Source: Cyprinodon diabolis (taxonomy: Eukaryota; Chordata; Actinopteri; Cyprinodontiformes; Cyprinodontidae). From it: a stretch of 64,000 nt of DNA. The notes beneath the pieces were generated by a model. That model did not search any database. It was not told the origin of the DNA and saw nothing but the letters and a program-made list of their open reading frames with translations. Position 1 is the stretch's first letter; each line of letters starts with the position of its first letter. Location: NCBI GenBank assembly GCA_030533445.1, contig CM060068.1, positions 17,823,479 through 17,887,478 on the forward strand, in the 5' to 3' direction. A program made the translations under genes and the position numbers. Positions 11,501-21,776 of this stretch are shown piece by piece.

Positions 11501-14500
11501 GCAAGCTCTTTTCAATTGCTTAGTTTAACTGGAAACTGTAAAAAAAAAAAAAAAAATCTTAATTTGTATATCAAACTTTACACAGAAAACCAAATCAGAA
11601 ATTAGAAGTAGCTAAAAAAAAAGTGCTTTCTGTCCTTCACTGGATTACCATATAAAGCCAAAGGAATACTTTGTCAGGTATGATGTTAATGATTTTAAAC
11701 ACGTAGTTTAAAATGTTAACACTTTCTTATCTGTATTGCTTCAGAACACTCAGCTCTGATCACATTTTGCATAAAACATTTTTAGGTTTGCAATATTTAA
11801 GAGAATCATCTATGCTTGAGATCTACCTTAACTGCACCTTTTCTTTAGTTGAAAATCCACTAATATGGGCTTGAAATTTTAAAGCATGGGTTCTGCAGTG
11901 GAAGTTTCAGATTAAAGCTGATAAAAAGAAGAGTTATTTAAATTATGTTTTTGGTTTTTTCTTCAGCCTGCTAACTGGGACTCAGTGGTAAGTATAGCTT
12001 CAGCTGTCAAGAGGCTTTCAGAAAAATATAGAATGTTTTCATATTTAAGATTTGAACATTTTTGCATTCTGTAGCCACGAATTTATAAAGATTGTTTACT
12101 CATACATGCATCACACAAAACCCTTCTTCATTCTGTTTCGTTTGACCGTTTTGCTCTCGATCCATCAAACATCTTTCATGTTTTGTTTTACTTTTTTTCC
12201 CCCAAGTTTGTTTGAGTGTTGTCTTTGTCTGCAGTGCTTGATGTGGCAACATAACACTGTGCAACACAAATTAAACTTGGGAGTTAGCTTGAGTCAATTC
12301 AGTTCCAAATTGACAGAGTATTGGTTGATAAATGACAAACATGTTAAACCAGTTAAATGGGTGTCTTTACATTTCATATGCATATTTTGCAGTATTAATA
12401 TAGTAAAATGCAGAATATATGAAAGTTTAACACACCATTCTGTATCACTGAATTGTGAAAAGAAATTTGTAACTGAATCATCTCCCTTTTGGTTTTCCTT
12501 TGTATCCTCGTGTGTTCACGTTATTGATGGTAAACATGTAACACTTACATGTGACCTCAGTGTTCACATGTGGCATACATAGATTGTGTTTGTCATAAAA
12601 GCTTAGTGAAGTTGCTCAATTGTTCTATAAATTGTTTTCCAATTATTAAAGAGCAGCTTCACCAAGCCTGGTGAACCTTGTGACCATTAACTAACCTCTT
12701 TTTCAAATCCCTGCCGATGTAAAATAAATAAATAGATAATACAGGGCTCTTGTATATTAGAACTTGAGGTGGAGAAATGTTCTGGAGTGTTCTGATCATG
12801 CAAATGTCCTAAAATCCCACCAGCGATGCAAATATTCTGTATTTATTTTCTGCTTGTTACTGCTTTCCTTCCTTATTTTCCTAACCTTTGATTATAATTG
12901 TGCATTAACTGTAAAGGTTAATACTTTATGTCAGTAGTTCTTAGATTGTTCTGATTATTCCATTATTCCGTCTTGACTGATCCTATTTTAGATTGCAAAA
13001 CTTATTTTTTTTCTAAATCTAAATACTGTGAGTTAAGTGGAAGGTTTCTGGTATAATTTCTTTTTAATACTTATGAATAACCAACTTCTATGTATGTAAA
13101 GTATTAACCTCGTTATCACTGTTAGATTTTTTTTAAAAGCCAAACCCGTTTTGTGACTATTCAAATATACCTTAATGTTTCCAAAAAGTTGTACATCTGG
13201 TTAAAATGAAGATAATGTGCATACTGTTTTGTATGTTCTGTTGTTTCTCTAAAGTTTATACAATGTTCATTAGCAGCCTATAAATTACAGATATTTTCTT
13301 ATTTATAGGCTTCTAGTTTGAAGGTATATAATAGAATACTTTATATAGTACTTTACATTATTTACTTTATATAAGAGTATTTTTATTGAATTTCATTTAA
13401 GTCCTGTTGCAGTGCATCTAGAATGCAATTTTATGGCTACTGTTTTTTCTGCCTTTTTTATCTTTTACAACATGCAGCAAAGCAATATTCTATAGGGCAT
13501 ACATATCCATGAATATTTCTCTAAGTATATAAAGAATATAATTTAACTATGTGATTTTTTTATTTTTTATTTTACTTAAAACAATCTGTATTTACTTAAA
13601 ACCATATACATTTTTTTTGGAAACAGAACTACACCCCAACTAATATAAACCTTTTATATTTTCCTCTAATTCAAATATCCTACCTTCTCATTTATACACT
13701 TGCACTTATCATTATTCAACCTTCAGCACAAATTCGAATTGCAGCTGTTGGCGATACACAAACCAAACAATGAACAATTTGTCTAGCGTTAGTAATCATT
13801 TCATCAGGTTGAATAATTTTAACTGCAGTTTTTTTGAACATGGGATTTAATTTTGACTTTTGCACAGAATCTTTTGGTAAACAGTAAGGTTTGGATTGCA
13901 CTAATTTAAATGTTTATGTATGAAACTGCAAACTCTTAAAATATGCTAGCAGTATTTTTTTGCTTTACATTGCTTGTCCCTAATTTGATATTTCTGATTT
14001 TTGAAAATCTGTCAAATGTGCACAAATATTAAGTATTATCTTTTGACTGCTTATAAACCTGACCCTTACCCTTCAGCCTGAGGACACCAGTATCCAGGAA
14101 GAAGACACCCCAAGGCACTATGACCCTGTTGTTGCTGCAACAGAGGCCTGGGGTGATGATGGTACACAGCCTATCCGCTATGACCCCATAGCAGCAGCCA
14201 CAGAGGGCTGGGGCGATGATGGAACCCGACCCATTCACTATGACCCTGTGGCTGCAGCGCAGGAGGGATGGGATGACAATGAGAGCCAGTCAGCTCAGCA
14301 TGATACTGTTGAAGAGGCCCAGTATGGATGGGGTGATGATGTAGACCAGCCTGTCAAAGAGGAGCAAGCTGAAGCTGAAACACCCGCTGATGATGCTCCA
14401 GCTGATGTCGTTGAGGAGGACACCACCACAGCTGCTCCTGAGATGGATGAGACAGAGGGTCAGGTAACTCAGGATATGAAAATGGAGAGATGCATCTGAC

Positions 14501-16948
14501 GGAGCAATGGATGCATCAGCCATTGACAAGGAGAATTGAGCATGCAGAAACTAAACACACGTTTGTTTGTTTTTTTGAAAATATATCATGACATGGAGTG
14601 CTTTAGGATGCATCTGGACCAGTTGCATAGATGCATCAATTGAAGTGAAAGAGTTCAGACTGAGAAAAAAGAAATGAGATAGAAAAAAAGATACATGATT
14701 CCTGATAGAACTCTGGAGTTCTTTCTATGCTAAAAACTTGGTATGTATTAGCTTTATACATAAACTAGAAGAACAGATAATTTTACTCTGTGTGGTAGAT
14801 TACCATGTAGACCTCTTTGCTTGTGTTTTTGTCTGTTTCTGTTTTGTCTGCGTCTTCACTTGTTCATTCTTCTAGTTTATTCTTTTTCTTGCTCTTACCA
14901 ATTTCTCCATTTGTAATCTAATTTTGTTTGCTTTTTCTGGTTTCAGGAGGAGTCTTTACCGCCAGCTGCAGCACCTGAAGGAGAAGAAGCTTTGACAGAG
15001 GAGGTGTGTTAAAAGGAATAAATCTGATTGTGTATCAAATATCATTTTTGTATTTGGAGTAATATTTCTAGAAAACCTTTCCTTTTTTAAACTCAAACAT
15101 GAATGTATTTTATTGTTATTCCATGTATGAAGGACTCAGGATCAGACGCTATATATTTTAATGTATATTTTTAAGAATTCAAACTGAGAAAAATAAATTC
15201 ATAAGTTAATTAAAGCTACAAAATCAATATTAATATACAGATAAAAGTAATAATAATAAAAAAAAAAACGTTTGGAGTCTTATAATAGGATGTGAAACAG
15301 CTTAGGCAGAAAGTAGAGCTTCTCGGCACTGAGGGAAAGTAAAAGCTGACTTAGGGGAGACAGAAGGTGTGAAAAAAATACAGAGACTATGAACAAGACA
15401 GTTGTCTTAATAACAAAAGTTTCCATATACAAAGAAAAACAGCAACTGAAAAAAAAATTAGAAAATCTAAAGAGAAAAAAAAATACTAAATGTACTGAAT
15501 TACACTTAATAAATGACTAAATATCCTTCCTCAACTCAAAACCAACCCTGATCCCAGGGATCATTAGGCCTCTCAGGCCCACTGAGTTTGATCTCTGCAG
15601 TTTCATCACATAAATATCCTGACAAAATATATTTGGCTTGTTGTTCTAAAATGAAAAGCGTAGAAAAATTTTTTGAAAATGTACTGATATACTATATATA
15701 TATATATTTTGTCTCCTTTTACATGCCTTGTCAGCAATACTTTTGTCTTTTTGTGTCTTGTCTGCAGACTCCTGCTAAAGCACCTGAATCAACAGAAGAC
15801 TTACCAGAGGCTGTAGAAATGCCCCCTGGTTTCTTGTTTAAGGTACTGCAAAAAAAACAAAATTCAGACAATAACACCCAATAAACAAAAACTACTTTTG
15901 AAAAGCTTCTTGATATCAACTTTTGTGTTAAAAAGGTTCAAGTGATGCATGACTACGCTGCCAATGACACAGATGAACTGGAGATGAAGGCTGGTGATGT
16001 GGTGCTAGTAGTCACCTTTGATAATCCTGATGAACAGGTACATGAGCTCAATGTCGCTAAAATATTTATACATTTGCAGGCATGGTTCACATATCCTCAT
16101 TATGGTCAGAAATAACTTTGGGGTATTAGTTATAAATCTAAACTAATCAGTCTCCAATGCACATCTTCAAAGCTTTTTTTTTTTTTTAATAATAACTGTG
16201 TTCATCAGTTTGAACTTGCCATGATTTTGTTTCTATTTTTCAGTGTCTCAAATATTATAAATACTGACTGAAATATTTTCTCCCCCCCTAAAATTAGATT
16301 AGTTTGTATATTGCATTTTAACCACATGCCGTTGTGGCCATTCTCAACCTTTTCTCACAATTTTGACTAGGTATTTCTTGTCAGAAATGGTAGTTCTTTC
16401 GAAATGGAAGGTTTTCAGGAATATATCCACCTTTAAGGAATTGTTAGCACATTCTCAATTTAGTTGTGGTCAATTACGATTTGGGATAAATGGAAACCCA
16501 TTTGGAACCAAATTTGAATTGCTGATTTTTATCCATTTTGCAAAATGTAACTTTAGCCTGGCAGAAAAAGGAATCCCACAGCATAATGCTGCCACTTTAA
16601 TTTGAAAGCCTCTTATTTAAACCTCTTAAAAGAGCTAACCTGCTTCTAAGAGATAACCTTTTCTCCTGACTATAAACTATCTATCTGGAGAAAATATGAA
16701 TTAGATCCATACTGGTATAGTTTTAAAGCGATGATATTTGGCTAATGTTCATGGTGGGTGTACCTACGGTTCTGACTGATACTTGATATGTGTTAACTTA
16801 CCAGAATACAAAAACAGTTTTGTCTTGTGTGTGTTTATTTTTGTAGGATGAAGGCTGGCTGATGGGACTAAAGCAGGACGATTGGCAGCAGAACAAGGAA
16901 AAGGCCACTAAAGGAGTATTTCCTGAAAACTTCACACAGAGGCTCTGA
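1869..16948 (+). CDS. bin1: bin1 (amphiphysin II / bridging integrator 1), 3' part of gene, 17 exons
   Basis: BIN1 is an N-BAR and SH3 adaptor that senses and tubulates membrane, binds dynamin, clathrin and AP-2, and acts in endocytosis and muscle T-tubules. Exons joined by GT-AG introns: 1869-1964, 2212-2322, 2401-2493, 5163-5248, 5395-5470, 5867-5922, 6713-6757 (less certain), 7678-7747, 9152-9274, 9479-9562, 11967-11987, 14077-14463, 14947-15003, 15768-15842, 15936-16037, 16847-16948. These give late BAR, proline-rich/clathrin-AP2 region, acidic W-repeat region and SH3, with one continuous frame across all junctions. Phases at the BAR junctions match the known vertebrate gene as I remember it. 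Presence of the exon-7 segment (2401-2493) and residues such as [11 protein letters not shown] and [10 protein letters not shown] favour BIN1 over AMPH. The N-terminal helix and first BAR exons are absent, presumably left of the window. Teleosts have bin1a and bin1b; I cannot say from sequence alone which this is. Confidence 0.93.
2212..2322 (+). CDS. bin1: bin1 BAR exon (human exon 6 equivalent)
   Basis: Thirty-seven codons after TTTCAG, ending before GTACAA. It begins [20 protein letters not shown], the conserved basic stretch of the BAR dimer's membrane-binding concave face, then a lysine-rich KTKKKDGG loop. It is one codon longer than the human exon by my reading. Confidence 0.92.
2401..2493 (+). 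CDS. bin1: bin1 brain-type alternative exon (human exon 7 equivalent)
   Basis: Thirty-one codons, phase 0 at both ends, 78 bp after the previous exon. It encodes a segment containing [15 protein letters not shown] and [14 protein letters not shown], which aligns with human BIN1 exon 7 (PVSLLEKAAPQWCQG...). In mammals this exon is included in brain isoforms and skipped in most other tissues; AMPH lacks it. Open frame and intact splice sites suggest it is functional here. Confidence 0.88.
2494..5162 (+). other. bin1 intron after the brain-type exon
   Basis: No exon seen. The stretch 3160-3740 is more GC-rich than its surroundings and contains GACAGTGGAGAG and GGCAGAACCAGCCTCA at about 3380-3450, a diverged relative of the interspersed repeat at 405-905. 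Confidence 0.5.
3350..3480 (+). repeat. diverged fragment of the interspersed repeat
   Basis: Shares AGCAAGCATG...GCGACAGTGGAGAG...AAAACTCCC and GGCAGAACCAGCCTCA with the repeat at 8050-8330, with many differences. Confidence 0.4.
5163..5248 (+). CDS. bin1: bin1 BAR exon (human exon 8 equivalent)
   Basis: 86 nt (28 codons plus 2 nt). It encodes [20 protein letters not shown] followed by EELPSLWN, a strongly conserved amphiphysin-family BAR helix. The serine codon is split AG|T with the next exon, as in vertebrate BIN1. Confidence 0.92.
5395..5470 (+). CDS. bin1: bin1 BAR exon (human exon 9 equivalent)
   Basis: 76 nt. It encodes (S)[19 protein letters not shown] and HKEISR, the conserved end of the third BAR helix. 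Flanked by TCTCTAG and GTAAGA. Confidence 0.92.
5867..5922 (+). CDS. bin1: bin1 end-of-BAR exon (human exon 10 equivalent)
   Basis: 56 nt. It encodes [18 protein letters not shown] then a split codon AG. The first half matches human LNQNLNDVLVGLEKQ; the second half is shorter than in human. The donor GTTCGT is weak, so the 3' boundary is the least certain of the BAR exons. Confidence 0.82.
5923..7677 (+). other. bin1 intronic region around the small cassette exon
   Basis: AT-rich, with one candidate 45-nt exon at 6713-6757. I looked for a basic Lys/Arg-rich phosphoinositide-binding exon like human exon 11 and did not see one. Confidence 0.5.
6713..6757 (+). CDS. bin1: candidate small in-frame cassette exon of bin1
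   Basis: 45 nt between CTTTCAG and GTAACT, phase 2 on both sides, so it can be included or skipped without shifting the frame. It would encode roughly [15 protein letters not shown]. This does not resemble the basic muscle phosphoinositide exon of human BIN1 (exon 11), which I could not find nearby. Supported by splice sites and frame only. Confidence 0.5.
7678..7747 (+). CDS. bin1: bin1 proline/serine-rich linker exon
   Basis: 70 nt after CATTCAG, completing the split serine codon AG|T and ending in phase 0 before GTAGAA. It encodes [20 protein letters not shown] then SPSK, corresponding to the proline-rich KSPSQ region following the BAR domain. Confidence 0.82.
8050..8330 (+). repeat. interspersed repeat, copy 2
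   Basis: Starts in a CAATTCAGTTTATTTATATA motif with AGCGTCAATTCACAACACA and runs through TTGATTGCATCGACTCATTG to GAGCGGCCATCTGC. Same family and orientation as 405-905. Confidence 0.75.
8500..8585. repeat. TA dinucleotide microsatellite
   Basis: About 43 uninterrupted TA units. No transposon sits in this one, unlike the other two long TA arrays in the window. Confidence 0.95.
9152..9274 (+). CDS. bin1: bin1 proline-rich / AP2-binding exon
   Basis: Forty-one codons. [20 protein letters not shown] matches the vertebrate LRKGPPVPPPPKHTPSKE segment, followed by [20 protein letters not shown], equivalent to the ILSLFEDTFVPEISVTTPS AP-2/clathrin region. CTAG acceptor and GTAAGT donor. Confidence 0.92.
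9275..11966 (+). other. bin1 introns flanking the clathrin-box exon
   Basis: AT-rich, with a TATTC-type pentanucleotide run at about 9377-9417 and a short ATT/AGT triplet run near 11130. No repeat family or exon recognised in 9563-11966. Confidence 0.5.
9479..9562 (+). CDS. bin1: bin1 clathrin-box exon
   Basis: Twenty-eight codons: [17 protein letters not shown] and [19 protein letters not shown] is a type-I clathrin-box-like motif equivalent to LLDLDFD in amphiphysins. The donor GTGGAC is not optimal; reading through would continue open for a while, so a longer alternative exon is possible. Confidence 0.85.
11967..11987 (+). CDS. bin1: bin1 21-nt microexon (W-box segment)
   Basis: Seven codons, PANWDSV, between TTCTTCAG and GTAAGT, phase 0 on both sides. 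Its tryptophan followed by an acidic residue recalls the WDLW clathrin-binding W-box found at this position in mammalian amphiphysins. It is too short for an ORF search to show; the frame and strong splice sites are the evidence. Confidence 0.72.
11988..14076 (+). other. bin1 intron, unique sequence
   Basis: AT-rich; a 176-codon open frame at 12052-12582 has Phe/Cys/Ser-rich composition and no recognisable domain. Nothing else seen. Confidence 0.5.
14077..14463 (+). CDS. bin1: bin1 large acidic exon with four tryptophan repeats
   Basis: 129 codons, phase 0 on both sides, CTTCAG acceptor and GTAACT donor. After an acidic lead ([14 protein letters not shown]) come four consecutive 20-residue repeats at 14119-14178, 14179-14238, 14239-14298 and 14299-14358, of the form YDPxxAAxExWGDDGTxPI. 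An Ala/Glu/Asp-rich tail follows. It sits between the clathrin-box region and the SH3, where human BIN1 has a poorly conserved CLAP/Myc-binding-domain region. I know no such repeat in mammalian BIN1. The motif may bind endocytic partners through acidic-W contacts; that is inference. Confidence 0.85.
14464..15767 (+). other. bin1 introns around the acidic linker exon
   Basis: AT-rich with short poly-A runs; apart from the exon at 14947-15003 I see nothing here. Confidence 0.5.
14947..15003 (+). CDS. bin1: bin1 acidic linker exon
   Basis: Nineteen codons, [19 protein letters not shown], phase 0 at both ends, after TTTCAG and before GTGTGT. Low-complexity acidic linker upstream of the SH3 domain. 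Confidence 0.75.
15768..15842 (+). CDS. bin1: bin1 pre-SH3 exon
   Basis: Twenty-five codons ending EMPPGFLFK, equivalent to the conserved LPPGFMFK that leads into the BIN1 SH3 domain. CTGCAG acceptor, GTACTG donor. Confidence 0.9.
15936..16037 (+). CDS. bin1: bin1 SH3 domain, first exon
   Basis: Thirty-four codons: [20 protein letters not shown] then [14 protein letters not shown]. It contains the ALYDY-type strand and acidic RT loop that bind proline-rich ligands such as dynamin's PSRPNR. Only 93 bp after the previous exon. Confidence 0.93.
16038..16846 (+). other. bin1 intron within the SH3 domain
   Basis: AT-rich, no repeat or exon recognised. Confidence 0.5.
16847..16948 (+). CDS. bin1: bin1 SH3 domain, terminal exon with stop
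   Basis: Thirty-three codons plus [23 protein letters not shown] then [13 protein letters not shown], containing the SH3 GW and FPENF signature residues and the canonical C-terminus of BIN1. Confidence 0.94.
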   Translation, partial: DEGWLMGLKQDDWQQNKEKATKGVFPENFTQRL

Positions 16949-17468
16949 ATGAAGGGCAATTTCTTTTGGTATTACTCTGTTCCTCTTGCCTATTTAAGTC
17001 CTTCCCCTCTCTGCCCCCTCGACACTGTATCCTAACAAGGACTTTGGCCATATAAACAGAGCTGTGACAGCCCTGGATGAAGTCATGCGTTTCTAAGGTC
17101 TGCTAAACTGTGGATCTTTTCTTTTATGTTTCATTTTTGTTTCTCATGAAAACATGTAGCCACACCATGGGTCTGTTTGCCATCGTGCTACTCTGTATTT
17201 GAGCAGTGCGGCTCATTCAGGATAAAAAGTACTGATAGTAACTGATACAGTGGCTGCAGATGGACACCACTTCTATTAATTTATTCTATATTCAGATTGA
17301 AAATAGACTAATGTTTTTTGGATGATGGAGTAGTTGAACAATCTTAAGAAAAACATTTTTTTCATAAAAAGTAAGTACATCCTCTTTCAATGGAGTTTTT
17401 TTTAGGATCTGTCAGGATGCTACTTTTAAATTTTCAAGATTAAGGAAATAGATATTTGTTTCTTTTAT

Positions 17469-17504
17469 GGATTTGTTTCTCTAAGGAAATAGAGAAACAA
17501 ATCC
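17469..17504. repeat. perfect 14-bp hairpin in probable bin1 3' UTR
   Basis: GGATTTGTTTCTCT (17469-17482) is the exact reverse complement of AGAGAAACAAATCC (17491-17504), loop of 8 nt. Confidence 0.85.
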
Positions 17505-18171
17505 CATTTATGCACCAACTTTATGTGTCAAGGTGTATAGAGGTTTAAAAAACACTTAAAAAATGTTCCAATTTAACTTTTCTTTTTTTTTTTTTATACT
17601 GTCACAAATCAATGCATCATAATTAAGAGCAGGAGGATTTTGTTTCTCAAAAAAAAAAGAACAAAAACTAAAATCATCCTAGATATTTCAGTTTTAATTT
17701 CTGTGTAAAGGTGGTAGTGATGCTCAAAGAGTATTTCTAATTTCAAAACATGAAAAAGACCAATATTTTTAGGATTAGCTTCTGGTACCTAACCTGTAGA
17801 AGGGAAAGAGGGCATACTTTCTTTTTAACAGTGAAAATTCACTTTAAATGGTTTAACAGAGGAAGAAATTGGGAAAAAGTGCTATTATCTAGCTAAAGGG
17901 CAAAAAACGTCACTAATAAGAATGCTCACAAAAGGAAAAAAGTACCATTTTAGAAAATTAAATTTTTTCTCATCAACGCTAAAAACAAAAAACAAAAGCA
18001 AACAAAAAACTCCAACCTCATCAGGAAAGATGTTTGTCTCGTTCGGGTAAATCTTTCTGGTGATTAACCTCCTCACACATTGCCTTCAGGACACGTCATG
18101 CAAATCCTATATTCCTACTTCTATTGTTTACTTGTGGAAAACGGACCATTGGTTGTTGTGTTAGCTTAGAG

Positions 18172-18385
18172 CAGTGGCTCTCAAACCTGGGCCTCAGGGA
18201 CCCCTGCTCTGCATTATTTAGATATGTCTCTGTCCCGGCAAGCCTGATTCAGATTAGGGCTCTTCCTCTGCAATCAAGTGCTACAGAAGCCTGCTAATCG
18301 TCCAACATTTTCTGGTGTGATGCAACAAGGAAACACTCAAAACATGCAGGGCCGGGTGGCCGAGGATCAGGGTCTGGAGCCACTG
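18172..18385. mobile_element. 214-bp hAT-type MITE with 8-bp target duplication
   Basis: Ends CAGTGGCTCTCAAAC and (reverse) CAGTGGCTCCAGACC, flanked on both sides by GCTTAGAG (18164-18171 and 18386-18393). CAG-initiated terminal repeats and an 8-bp duplication are hAT hallmarks. No coding capacity. Confidence 0.85.
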
Positions 18386-20452
18386 GCTTAGAGTCTGTGG
18401 TGGCACAAACATATGATCCTGGTATTGAAACTTCAAAAAGTGATATATGCAGAAGCAGTTAAATCCAGAAAGACAACAGGAATCCAAAATAAACAATTCT
18501 GGTTTCCTAAAGTTAAGACCTCTGTAACATATTTTTTAATACTTTTGTGGAATGGTCTTGTCTTCATGTGATTCCAAATATGCGTTGCTCAGGCTTGCTA
18601 TAACGCCACCCAGCATCACAGAGAAGCTGTTGCTGGTCGGACTCTAAATATAATCTGATATATAACATCTGAGCCAGACTAACTCATGTAGAAATGTGCC
18701 GAAAACAGTTCCCTCTCTTTACATAGAGACTTCAAAACTTCAATGCAGATGTTTATGATTATGCACCAGAGCAACTTCTTTTATTTTTATATGCTGCTGA
18801 GCAACGATTACATATAGCCTAATGTAACTATGTTGTTATGATTGCCAACTGAGGATGATCTGGAGTATCTTGTACTTATCTGGAGCTCACTGCTCTCAGT
18901 GTAGTTGCATACATATAGAACTAATCTAGTCATTCATTCAGACTCTAACATAAAAGTTTCAAATCTCCTTAGATTATCAGTGTGTAAAAGGTGCAAGGGA
19001 GAGTGTCAGTGGGCATGTGTGTGTGTTACAAAGTGTGTGAGGAATACAAATGTTTATCTATAAGAAAATGTTATTAAAAATACCACATACTCTTAAAGAA
19101 ACAATCGTATCAATAGGAGGGTTTTTAACAACAGTACCGAGGCAAACATATTGAATCTTTTTCCACTGGCTGGTATTATGGTTCCAGGTGTTACAGTGCA
19201 TTTGTTGTTTATAAGTGTAATTTTTTTCCAAGCTGTGATGACAGATACATATTCTAAGAAGACATTCATATCTGTATGTGAGTAACTGTGAGCATGCTGA
19301 CTTTCCATGTGTTGTTGTGTGAACACCCTTAATTTAAGGCAGTGATACTTGAGTCACTTTTGAGGCAGTTGCGACAAGATATGTCTTCTTTATATTTTTT
19401 ATTTGTTTGTTGTTTTTTTGTATGACTACTCTTGGTGAGAGAGACGGTATGGGCATTACATGGGTTTTTATTTCAATTTTTTTCTCATAAGTTTGTCCTT
19501 TTCCATCTGCCGTGCCTCAAAATGTTTCTACGTATCGTGGTCCAAAACCAAGTGAATTGCAGGGGAGGCAGGACTCATAGAGGGAAAGTTCATGCAACCA
19601 GACTCAGGTGCACAGATTATTCTTTTTTTATATATATATCTATATACTTTTCAGTATTTTAGCCACTGTGGATGTGCATTATTTTTCCAGGGTGTATATG
19701 AAAAAAAATGCATAAGAGAAAAGTCACTTACATATTTGGGTAGATAATCATATTTTGTTTGAAAATTTTGTGTATGGATTTGAGTGTTTAACCTGGGTCT
19801 GGTTCTGTCTCCAGCTGTATGGATCAGCCTCTAATGGTGATATCTGGGATATGAGAAAAAGTTTTTTTTTTTCCTGTTCCTTAATGACCAGTAGTAATAA
19901 AGATGACTTAGAATCTGCTTTACTGTTTTTAGTTTCCTTTGTCCTGAGTGTGGCCATGCTTAGAACATGTATTCTTTTCTGTTACTTTTTTTAATTAACC
20001 ATGTTTTAAACTAACTGATTCCTTGCGCCGTTATACCTTACAAACATATCAACCCTTCTTGAACTTTTTCACAATTTATAAAGCTATAAACCTTAAAATT
20101 CTTTGTATATGGCAGACCAGCTCAAGATTCTGTCGTAGCGGTTTAAAAGTTCCCCTTTAGAGTAAAAGCCAGCCGAATTCAGCAAAGCATAAAAGTTGGC
20201 CATTAAGGTTTCAGTCAAGGACCCTTCATGGAAATGGGAACTTTTTAAACACTACTGCTGTAGTGCATCATTTAGAAGTGCAAGGTTCATCACGTTTTCT
20301 TTTTTCTTTTAATTTGCCTTTGTAGACAGCACCTCTGAGACAATACCCATAATTGCCAACTTTCTCAATTTGTTATCTGACAAATTGGATCACTGATTTC
20401 TCCCACTTATATCTGGATTATTCATTGAAGGAAAAAAGTAATCTGTGGGGAA

Positions 20453-20501
20453 TATATGTCAGAGTATCTGGTGACCGGGTCGCCAGATACCTTGACATAT
20501 A
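20453..20501. repeat. imperfect 23-bp hairpin
   Basis: Arms 20453-20475 and 20479-20501 pair at 20 of 23 positions around a 3-nt loop (core GTATCTGG / CCAGATAC). Plus-strand region downstream of bin1. Confidence 0.75.
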
Positions 20502-21679
20502 AAAGCTTACAAAGCTAACTTTTCTGTACACACATAGATGTATCTCTGCTGCCATCAAATTAAACTGTTTGTTCGTAAAGTCACCATTTTAAATAATTTA
20601 TCTTTCTTTGATTGCAGGAATTTGAAATTTAAGTAGCTACAGCCACTTTTCTTCATTGCAACTGCCAATTAATTCTTTAGATGGTGGCTATCAGTGGTAC
20701 ACTTTTTAGTTTGATGTGAAATACAGCATCCTAAGTGCATTGCAGTGTCACTGGCTTATTGTTTTATTTTTTCATTGTCCCTAAAAATCACAAATTTAAT
20801 GTCAAAGAAACAAAAATTTCCGGATATGGTTTCTTCATCAGGTTTAAAACACAAACAATTACCTCATGGGTCGATACACCAATGAAAACTAATCTCCCTA
20901 TTTTTCACAATCCAATAGATTTTAAAACCATAAGTTTAACAGTGACATCTGCAATTTGCGGTAAATCTTTTTTCCGGTTTCTTAGTAAGATAGAAGAGTT
21001 TTTTTTATGTCCTACCACAGATTCATAACCGGACTTTTGACTGGACATTGACTGAGTCCCTCTAACCACAAAATATCCTCTCTTTGAAACTGTTCCACTG
21101 CAGTTCTGGTTATACTGTAGCTTTAGGGCCGTTGTTGTGCTTGAAGGTGATGTTGAGCTCTGTTGTCAAGTATTTTCTAGCCTCAAACAGGCTTTTAACC
21201 TGCATTTTCTTCCATTTAATTCACCCTCATCATGTTTTACTGTAGGAATAAATTAATTTTGGGTGATACAGTGGTAACTTTCTGCCACCAAGGGCATTTT
21301 TATAGTCAAAAACTACAACACTGGTATCAACTGAGAAGAAACTTCTGTTTTAAATTTTTTTAGCCGCCTCCTGCTCTATATATTTATTTTGGCCAATTCT
21401 GGATTTATGTCTCATCTAGTGCTAAAACTAAAGATTATTTTGCAAATCAATTCATCTGTTGATGATTTAGCAAAAGGTTTCTTAAAGAAGACTTTTTCTG
21501 AAATTAAAAAAGTGAAAATAAAAATTTTCCACTTGAAGAGTGTTGAATAGAGCATATTGACAGACAAAAATAATTTTTAACTTAAATGCAAAATGTTAAC
21601 ACATTTTTTTGTACAATCTTGGTATAACTGCTGCTCAAGGTAGTTTGCTCTGTCAGCAAACGGCATGTCTTAGAGTCAT

Positions 21680-21776
21680 TACACTCCAATGAATTATTAA
21701 TCGATTACTAAACTAGTTAATGGCTATTTCAATAATCAATTAATCACGATTAATCCGATTAATTGTTTCAACCCTA
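21680..21776. repeat. hAT-like palindromic repeat fragment
   Basis: Run of ATTAATCGATTA / AATCAATTAATC motifs ending TTGTTTCAACCCTA, typical of the subterminal end of common teleost hAT non-autonomous elements. Confidence 0.45.

Noticed and set aside
12052..12582. 176-codon open frame in a bin1 intron
   Set aside because: Phe/Cys/Ser/Leu-rich composition as in random AT-rich DNA, no domain recognised, and lies between two well-supported bin1 exons.
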